Below are positions 6,837-12,297 of a stretch of 12,297 nt of DNA, one piece after another. Position numbers and translations under genes: made by a program. Numbering within the stretch: the stretch's first letter is position 1; every line of letters starts with the position of its first letter. Source of the DNA: Epulopiscium sp. Nele67-Bin004 (lineage in GTDB: Bacteria > Bacillota_A > Clostridia > Lachnospirales > Cellulosilyticaceae); assembly GCA_002007315.1 (NCBI GenBank), contig LNZQ01000169.1, positions 1 through 12,297 of the forward strand. The letters run 5' to 3'. Below the pieces are notes generated by a model, which saw only the letters and a list, made by a program, of their open reading frames with translations, ran no database searches and had not been told where the DNA came from.

Positions 6837-9800
6837 ATGAAATTAAGAAATAAAAAACTATTAGCATCATTACTAACTGCTTCAATGTCACTTACTATTG
6901 TTGGGTGCAGTAAACCTGAAAATATCATTAATGAATCAAATAAAATTATAGATATTAGTAATAACGGTCAGGACATATCTGTCGGTCAAATGCATTGGGA
7001 AATAGATATCACAGACATTGTACTTACTGATAGCTTAACAACTGTAGAAGATGTTGTATTGTATACAGGAGAAATTCAAAAAGTTATCCATACAGATAAT
7101 CCTTCAGCCAATAATCAATATTTATTATTGGAAGTCACTATCAATAAGGTTACTGATGAACAGGCTGTATTTAATGTACAGGATATGGAATTGCTAGTCA
7201 TGGACGAAGTATATCAACAATTACCTAATTCATTTATTGATAAGCATAACTATATTAGTTTTCCTAATACAGACATAAGATTTGGAAAAAATACGGGGTA
7301 TATTATATTTGAGATACCTAAAGATTCTGATATAGAAAATAACCAACTAATTTATCAAAACACTAAAATGAATCTAGAAATTACGCAAAAAATAGTAAAT
7401 TTAGACACTAACATACCGATTAGTTTGAATAACATAGAGGAGCAGTGGAAGATTGAGCAACAAATAAAGCAAGATTATAGCTTAGGTAAATACACTATAA
7501 ATAATCCTTATATTGTACAAGACCCATATAAGGTAGCACCTCTTACGGCATTAGCAATATTTGAGACAGATAAGGAAGCTAAAGTTACTATAAATATTGA
7601 GGGAAAAGATGAATATACTTCAGTGATAAATACTTTTGAAGATTACGATATTCATCATGAAATTCCCATAATAGGTCTATATGCAGATTATAACAATATA
7701 ATAAATATAACATTAGAATACAAAGATGGGAGCATAGAAACTTCAACCTTAAACATCCAAACCCCGCTATTACCTAATAATTTTACTCAAGTTGATGTCT
7801 TAGTAAATAATATTGAAAAAACTACAGAAGGAATGCTATTTTTATATGATGGAAATAAAACAATTATAGACCAAAATGGTGAAGTAAGATGGTATACAAC
7901 AGAATTTACTGGTCAATCTTATAAACAGTTAAGTAATGGAAATTTTGCCCATCAAATTGGACCTTCGCATGGTAGTCCAGGGCAGGTAGTAGAAAAGGAT
8001 TTGCTTGGTAAGATCTATAATATGTATTATCTACCAGAAGGAATTCATCATGATATTGAAGAATTACCAAACGGCAATTTATTATTAACTTTAAATGAAC
8101 CAGGTGGAGAAACTATAGAGGATATTATAGTAGAGATAGACAGAAATACAGGGGAAATTGTTAGTACAATAGACTTAAAGGAAATATTAGATCCAACTAG
8201 GGCAAGAGAAATAGGAGTAGCAGAGAATGACTGGTTTCATATGAATACTATACATTATTATGATAATTCATTAATATTATCAGGAAGAACTCAAAATGCT
8301 GTTGTAAAGTTATCTTATCCAGAATTAGAAATTGAATGGATATTAGGAACTCATGACGAATGGAAAGAGGAATTTAAAAAATATTTATTAGAACCAATAG
8401 GATATGTAGGAGAAGGTTTTGAATGGCAATGGGCACAACATGCACCTATGGTATTACCAGACTTTGATAATAACTCAGATACTATAGATATACTTCTATT
8501 TGATAATGGTAATAAGAGAAGTTTATATCCTGAAACGGCGTTAAATGCAACAGAGAATTATAGTAGATTGATTCACTACAGAGTAAATGAAAAAGACATG
8601 ACTATAGAAGAAATATGGGAATATGGACAGGAGAGAGGAAGTGATATGTTTTCGGGAGCTGGTAGTGATGCAGATTATTTAGAGGAATCAGGTAATTATT
8701 TGGGAACATTTACTTCAATATTTAGAGATGAGAATGGAAATCCTACAGAAACACATTTAAACTCTGTAAGAACATCTGTAATTGTAGAAGTCGATGAGAA
8801 TAATAATGTAGTGTGGGAAGGAAAAATATATAATCCCACAGGATCATATGCAACATATCGTGCTGAAAAGATGTCTATTTATAAAGGATTAGTACACACT
8901 CCACTAGGAGAAATAAAAGGTAATGATTTTTATAAAAGCTATAAATCAGTAGAATCAGTGCAATTAATGGATGTTGAGGAAACTAAAACTAATTCCAATA
9001 TGAGGTATACTATAGATAACACTAAAATAATTAATAATGAATTGATGATACAGGGTTGGAATATTATTTTAGGAGAGACATCTGATAATTATGAGTCAAG
9101 TATTATATTTAAATCTGATGACATAGTTAAAGCTATGCCACTAGAATTAATACAACGAGAAGATGTTACAATACACTTTAATAATATTAACAATGATACT
9201 ATTAATTATAATAATAGTGGTATAAATATAACTATACCATTAAGTGATTTAGAAGAACAGTTACCAAGCGGAAAATACACAATAGGGCTTATGATTGAAG
9301 CAAATGGTGAACCATACTATCAAGAAACAGAATACTTTATTACAATAGATGGATATGAGGAAGCAGTCCAAACAGATATTGTAACAGAGCAAAAAGTTAT
9401 TGATACCTATATTCTAAACGAATATAACTCGGCATCATATACGGTATCATCACCATACAGTATATTAAACCCATATGGAAACTCTCCATTATCAGCTTTA
9501 CTAATGTTTGAAACAGATAAACCAGCAAGCATAACAGTATCAATCGAAGGTAAAGACGACCTTAGCACAATAACCCACACATTTGAGGACAAACAAACGT
9601 CGCATCAAATACCAGTGTATGGGTTATATGCAGATACAAACAACAAAGTTACAATAACGGCAACTTACGCTGATAGAACAACAGAAACTTCAACTGTTGA
9701 GTTACAAACACAGCCATTTGCAGTAGATCTACCAAATGTGGATATTAAAACTATTGATACAACAAAGATGGCAAACGGATTAACGTTTTTACAACCAGAT

Positions 9801-11042
9801 GGGTGGTTAGGACAAGTTCTATACGCAATAGATACAAATGGCGATATTCGTTATTATCGTACGGATGTTGAAGCAGGATGTGTATTTAGAATATTAGAAA
9901 ATAGTCGTATTCTTATAAATGATGGGACTCATTTAGCGTTCCCATACTATTGGCCATACACCTATGAAACAGATTTCTTAGGAAAAGTTTACACAGTTTA
10001 TGATACGCCATCAATACACCATGAAATTCAGGAACTTCCTAATGGAAATCTGTTATATGCAGGGGAACGCCCAGATCATTCAACGACAGAAGACTATATA
10101 GTTGAACTTGATAGAGTTACTGGTGAAATAGTAGAAATTTGGGACATGCAAGAAATAATTGAGATGGATAGATATATCGCAAACGAACATCATGTTATAA
10201 ATAACTTTAATGGTGATGAAACACGTGGCGAGTGGGACTGGTTCCACATGAACGCAGTAGTATATGTGCCAGAAACAAATGAAATGGTTATCTCTAGTAG
10301 ACATCAAGACATGGCGATAAGTATTGACTATACAACTAAAGAAATTAACTGGATATTAACAGACCCAGAAAATATTCGAGTTGCAGAAAGTATGCAAAAA
10401 TATTTGCTTACACCAGTTGGAGAAGATTTTGAGTATATGTATGCACCACATGCAACGTTAATAAATGAGGCTGGAAACTTAATGTTGTTTGACAATGGAA
10501 CAAACCGTACAGCTAATGATGATGAAAACTATTCAAGAGTTGTTGAATACAAAATTAACACGGATAATATGACAGTTGAACAAGTTGCACAGTACGGAAA
10601 AGAGCGTGGTAGCGAATTGTTCTCAGTTTATATGTCAGATATAGATGAGCTTGCACCAAACCATTGGTTGGGTGGGTTTACGGGAATAGTAAAAGAGCCA
10701 GATGGAAGTGCAACAGCGAATATGTTTTCTATATTAGAAGATGGAAAAGCTCAACTAAACGTTGTTGAAGTAATTGATGGTGAAGTAGTATATGAAGTGC
10801 ATACCAGGAAGTGTCCTGAGACAGATCATGTGAGAGAAGAGAAGATGTATGTGAGCAAGACAAAGAAAGTTAGGAAGACCAAGAAAGAAATGAAAGATAA
10901 GTACAAAAAGAACAAAGCAGAAAGTGAGAGCAATCTGAGCCTTTTGCAAAGTCTCCAGAAAGAAACAGAAGATCTTCAGAAAGGCAAAGATCAGTGGCTG
11001 GAAGAGTCCTCAAATGATGTTCATGTTAATAACTGCATATAA
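6837..11042 (+). CDS. Lipoprotein with two tandem arylsulfotransferase (ASST) units; 3' end replaced by foreign sequence
   Basis: The reading frame gives 1,401 residues, but only about the first 1,321 (to near 10,800) look bacterial; the Lys/Glu-rich tail belongs to the fish-like segment. It starts with a lipoprotein signal: basic MKLRNKK, a hydrophobic core, and lipobox IVGC with Cys24, so it should be anchored outside the membrane. Residues about 45-185 resemble a DUF4352-like beta domain. Unit 1 (about 219-700) and unit 2 (about 868-1321) each have an ASST N-terminal beta-sandwich (NPY..(A/S)PL(T/S)AL) and a beta-propeller. Candidate catalytic residues, matched by pattern to E. coli ASST, are H404/H405, H468 and N470 in WFHMN, R484 and H535 in unit 1; H1061/H1062, H1137, N1139, R1155 and H1205 in unit 2. 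ASST moves sulfate from an aryl sulfate to an acceptor through a sulfo-histidine, without PAPS. A GW/R.DV module (about 735-850) separates the units. The gene lies 26 bases after the glycosyltransferase gene; its ribosome site (AAAGG near 6818) is weak. Confidence 0.85.
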   Translation: MKLRNKKLLASLLTASMSLTIVGCSKPENIINESNKIIDISNNGQDISVGQMHWEIDITDIVLTDSLTTVEDVVLYTGEIQKVIHTDNPSANNQYLLLEVTINKVTDEQAVFNVQDMELLVMDEVYQQLPNSFIDKHNYISFPNTDIRFGKNTGYIIFEIPKDSDIENNQLIYQNTKMNLEITQKIVNLDTNIPISLNNIEEQWKIEQQIKQDYSLGKYTINNPYIVQDPYKVAPLTALAIFETDKEAKVTINIEGKDEYTSVINTFEDYDIHHEIPIIGLYADYNNIINITLEYKDGSIETSTLNIQTPLLPNNFTQVDVLVNNIEKTTEGMLFLYDGNKTIIDQNGEVRWYTTEFTGQSYKQLSNGNFAHQIGPSHGSPGQVVEKDLLGKIYNMYYLPEGIHHDIEELPNGNLLLTLNEPGGETIEDIIVEIDRNTGEIVSTIDLKEILDPTRAREIGVAENDWFHMNTIHYYDNSLILSGRTQNAVVKLSYPELEIEWILGTHDEWKEEFKKYLLEPIGYVGEGFEWQWAQHAPMVLPDFDNNSDTIDILLFDNGNKRSLYPETALNATENYSRLIHYRVNEKDMTIEEIWEYGQERGSDMFSGAGSDADYLEESGNYLGTFTSIFRDENGNPTETHLNSVRTSVIVEVDENNNVVWEGKIYNPTGSYATYRAEKMSIYKGLVHTPLGEIKGNDFYKSYKSVESVQLMDVEETKTNSNMRYTIDNTKIINNELMIQGWNIILGETSDNYESSIIFKSDDIVKAMPLELIQREDVTIHFNNINNDTINYNNSGINITIPLSDLEEQLPSGKYTIGLMIEANGEPYYQETEYFITIDGYEEAVQTDIVTEQKVIDTYILNEYNSASYTVSSPYSILNPYGNSPLSALLMFETDKPASITVSIEGKDDLSTITHTFEDKQTSHQIPVYGLYADTNNKVTITATYADRTTETSTVELQTQPFAVDLPNVDIKTIDTTKMANGLTFLQPDGWLGQVLYAIDTNGDIRYYRTDVEAGCVFRILENSRILINDGTHLAFPYYWPYTYETDFLGKVYTVYDTPSIHHEIQELPNGNLLYAGERPDHSTTEDYIVELDRVTGEIVEIWDMQEIIEMDRYIANEHHVINNFNGDETRGEWDWFHMNAVVYVPETNEMVISSRHQDMAISIDYTTKEINWILTDPENIRVAESMQKYLLTPVGEDFEYMYAPHATLINEAGNLMLFDNGTNRTANDDENYSRVVEYKINTDNMTVEQVAQYGKERGSELFSVYMSDIDELAPNHWLGGFTGIVKEPDGSATANMFSILEDGKAQLNVVEVIDGEVVYEVHTRKCPETDHVREEKMYVSKTKKVRKTKKEMKDKYKKNKAESESNLSLLQSLQKETEDLQKGKDQWLEESSNDVHVNNCI
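7491..8900 (+). repeat. ASST unit 1 of an internal protein-level duplication
   Basis: The first of two homologous units within the lipoprotein. It aligns with unit 2 from YTINNPY (residue 219) onward, including F(E)TDK, IEGKD, TFED, GLYAD, HH.IEELPNGNLL, DWFHMN and the RGS(D/E)(L/M)FS stretch near the end. The two units diverge strongly at DNA level, so this is an old duplication or a union of two paralogues. Limits are approximate. Confidence 0.85.
9438..10800 (+). repeat. ASST unit 2 of the internal duplication, cut near its end
   Basis: The second homologous unit, starting YTVSSPY (residue 868). All the catalytic-type residues found in unit 1 are present. It ends near VVEVIDGEVVYEV, where unit 1 continues with about 20 more residues of the last propeller strand (GKIYNP...YRAEKMS). 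The true end is therefore missing and replaced by sequence of different character. GC is visibly higher than in unit 1 (sample 60-base rows about 37-42% against 23-28%). Confidence 0.8.
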
Positions 11043-11043
11043 A
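10803..11043 (+). other. Possible 3'-terminal coding exon of an unidentified vertebrate gene
   Basis: The open frame that continues the sulfotransferase reads about 80 Lys/Glu/Ser-rich residues (for example KVRKTKKEMKDKYKKNK and LLQSLQKETEDLQKGKD) and stops with TAA, giving a plausible coiled coil with heptad-spaced leucines. An AATAAA signal follows about 140 bases later, so this could be a last exon plus short 3' UTR, or a retrocopy. I do not recognise the protein. No clear polypyrimidine tract and acceptor is visible, perhaps because the exon start lies beyond the join. That the frame matches the bacterial gene could be chance (one in three). Confidence 0.35.
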
Positions 11044-12170
11044 GTGTCATCAAGTTTCAGATGTGAGTCTCTGAAACAGCGCCCTCTGTGGTGTAATGAC
11101 TGTACTGAGGCGGTCTGCAGGACATATGCAGAAGTTCAGTTTCATGTTTGTTAAGCAGCTTCCTCCCTCGTCTTTTCACAATAAACAACATGACATCTCT
11201 ATGCTGACCAAATTATTCGGTTTACTTTGATAAAAATCTAACAGAAACTCTTTGCAAGTGAAAAGCAGATCATTTTTGGATTTTTTTTACTTCCTGTGTC
11301 TGTTTTTTTGACAAAATGTAAAGAAGCGGCAGACAGACTCGTCACGGTTTCCTCCTGGTACAAACCTTGTAGCGTTTGACCTTCATGTCTCTGATCAGTC
11401 CTGCAGTGTGAGACAGAAACAAATCATTTTGGGTTTCAGGACGGTTGCTGCAGTGAGTTTGTGCACGTCTGAATCAATGTGTCCACAACATGCTTCCAGT
11501 ATTTTGCTGTGTGTTTGTTTACTGCAGCGCCACGGTAAAGGGCTTCTATGTAAATAGAGACCATCAATCCACCAATCCAAAGTGCTGAATGCCGCCGTGC
11601 CGTGATGGATGCTGCAGTTTTATGGCCCCTCTTATGATTCATAGCTTCAGTCCTCCAGTGCTTTATGCTGTTGCACTTGCTCAGCTCCTTTTAAAGAACT
11701 AAGAGGAAAGTTCACTCAGTGTGAGTTTGAGGTATAAATTAAAGTTACAATCACTTCATCTGCATTTTGGCACCGAGCTGCAGTAGAGTATTCACTGCTG
11801 TGTACTTCTGCAGTGCACTTCTTTAGAAAACAGCGTAATTAAACCGTGAAGATGGTCAAATTTCTAAAAGTGGCTCTAATTCTTTGTTGAGCAGCACAAA
11901 CAAATGTAATATTAATTTTAGTTCTAGTTGAAATTTAAGCGTTAAGCTCACATTATTCTGGTACCTCGCTTTTTGTCAATTGCTTATGATGAGACAGCTT
12001 CTACCACTGCAATTACTGAAACATTATTGATGTCTGTATTGAAAGTATGTATTGTGGATGCTTTTCAACACTTAGCCCTGTTTACCTGCAGGAGTTCTGT
12101 TCACTGCCGCCACCAGCAGCAGCCAGTGGAATAGTGTCTGACAGCCTGTCACTCCCATCTTACAAAGAGT
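11044..12170. other. Non-coding stretch, no bacterial feature seen
   Basis: About 1.1 kb with no convincing gene on either strand. It holds a possible poly(A) signal at 11180-11185, a T-run around 11281, a CTCF-like core (CAGCGCCCTCTGTGG at 11078-11092, one base short of the usual spacing) and eight CTGCAG hexamers. No tRNA, rRNA, insertion-sequence ends or bacterial promoter were recognised. Its texture is that of vertebrate intergenic or 3' flanking DNA. Confidence 0.6.
11180..11185 (+). terminator. Possible eukaryotic polyadenylation signal AATAAA
   Basis: AATAAA lies about 140 bases after the TAA that ends the coiled-coil frame, a normal distance for a short vertebrate 3' UTR. A T-rich stretch follows from about 11,275. 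The hexamer alone is weak evidence; its value is in supporting a vertebrate origin for this segment. Confidence 0.35.
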
Positions 12171-12278
12171 ATCCTCGAAAAATAATTCATAAAAATCACC
12201 TAAACGGAAAAATACTATACAACTGGCATAACGATTTTTAACTTGGAAATATTGTTGCATCATTGGGGTTAATGCCAT
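12171..12278 (-). CDS. mutS: DNA mismatch repair protein MutS, N-terminal fragment (36 codons)
   Basis: Reading leftward from the ATG at 12278, the product starts [14 protein letters not shown] and continues to [13 protein letters not shown], a clear match to the start of MutS domain I. It includes the mismatch-reading Phe-X-Glu motif (F29-Y30-E31; F36 and E38 in E. coli). MutS normally continues with A..A...L.I.LT; here the frame reads TLCKMGVTG instead, so the match ends at about 12,171 where the fish-like DNA begins. Full MutS is about 850-880 residues, so over 95% is missing. Intact MutS recognises mismatches with MutL. The gene points toward the glycan operon and has no functional tie to it; the break is probably artefactual rather than a real pseudogene. 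Confidence 0.93.
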
Positions 12279-12287
12279 AAAATCACA

Positions 12288-12292
12288 CTCCT
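12288..12292 (-). promoter_or_regulatory. Ribosome binding site of mutS
   Basis: On the minus strand AGGAG lies 9 bases before the ATG of mutS. This supports the chosen start and shows that the right-hand edge is ordinary Firmicute-type bacterial DNA again. Confidence 0.8.
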
Positions 12293-12297
12293 AACTC

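Larger units (their letters stand above)
10803..12170. other. Vertebrate-like (probably fish host) DNA joined into the contig
   Basis: Base character changes sharply: GC rises, CpG is strongly depleted (21 CpG by hand count in about 1,370 bases, none before about 11,080) and TG/CA steps are abundant, as expected for methylated vertebrate DNA. There are no credible bacterial genes or ribosome binding sites; the short frames here (for example minus strand 11395-11642) carry no recognisable motif. CTGCAG occurs eight times. Both edges fall inside bacterial genes: the sulfotransferase on the left and mutS on the right. I read it as host DNA joined by amplification or assembly error rather than natural transfer. 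Boundaries are uncertain by about 10 bases. The species cannot be named from sequence alone. Confidence 0.82.

Noticed and set aside
11078..11094. CTCF-binding site in the fish-like segment
   Set aside because: The core is suggestive but one base short of the usual spacing; too weak to call as a feature by itself.
11395..11642. Two overlapping minus-strand open frames of 61 and 68 codons
   Set aside because: No motif, no ribosome site, and they lie in vertebrate-like non-coding DNA.
10803..12170. Natural gene transfer from the host into the bacterium
   Set aside because: Both edges cut unrelated bacterial genes, non-coding vertebrate texture is unaltered, and no mobile-element ends are visible; a chimera is simpler.
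12047..12241. Plus-strand open frame of 64 codons
   Set aside because: It spans the fish-bacteria join and is antisense to the recognisable mutS start.

Overview
The window is a composite. Positions 1 to about 10,800 are AT-rich bacterial DNA with dense same-strand genes and AGGAGG-type ribosome binding sites, typical of a low-GC Clostridia-type Firmicute. Positions about 10,800 to 12,170 look like vertebrate, probably teleost, nuclear DNA: no bacterial genes, higher GC, strong CpG depletion (21 CpG in about 1,370 bases by hand count) and an AATAAA signal after a coiled-coil-like open frame. The last about 130 bases are bacterial again: the start of mutS on the minus strand, cut after 36 codons. 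Low-GC Firmicute plus fish-like DNA suggests a fish-gut symbiont, with the Lachnospiraceae surgeonfish symbionts (Epulopiscium group) an attractive but unproven candidate. The joins are most simply assembly or amplification chimeras.

The bacterial block is one tight rightward operon for a surface polysaccharide. In order: (1) a Wzm-type ABC-2 permease, cut at its 5' end by the window edge, with an extra outward-facing domain; (2) a Wzt-type ATPase with a C-terminal glycan-recognition domain; (3) an SAM methyltransferase with a beta module and a long C-terminal coiled coil built on five nearly identical 35-residue repeats; (4) a glycosyltransferase with two GT2 catalytic domains behind two small beta modules; (5) a very large lipoprotein with two complete arylsulfotransferase (ASST) units. 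Gaps between the genes are 12, 1, 0 and 26 bases, so co-transcription is likely.

The first four genes fit the known logic in which a polymer is built in the cytoplasm, capped by a terminal modification, and recognised by the Wzt C-terminal domain for export. In E. coli O9a, WbdD (methyltransferase/kinase plus coiled coil) caps the chain and sets its length as a molecular ruler; in Geobacillus S-layer glycans, WsaE joins a methyltransferase to two glycosyltransferase domains. Here the methyltransferase plus coiled coil looks like a Gram-positive counterpart of that capping ruler, with the ruler made of 105-bp tandem repeats that could change length in steps.

Two module families tie the locus together. 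A beta module with an IR(L/I)D...VG...V.DI pattern occurs in both the permease and the methyltransferase. A 'GW...R.DV...(S/D)G(F/I)' module occurs twice in the glycosyltransferase and, more weakly, between the two sulfotransferase units. This suggests, without proving, that the sulfotransferase acts on or with the exported glycan.
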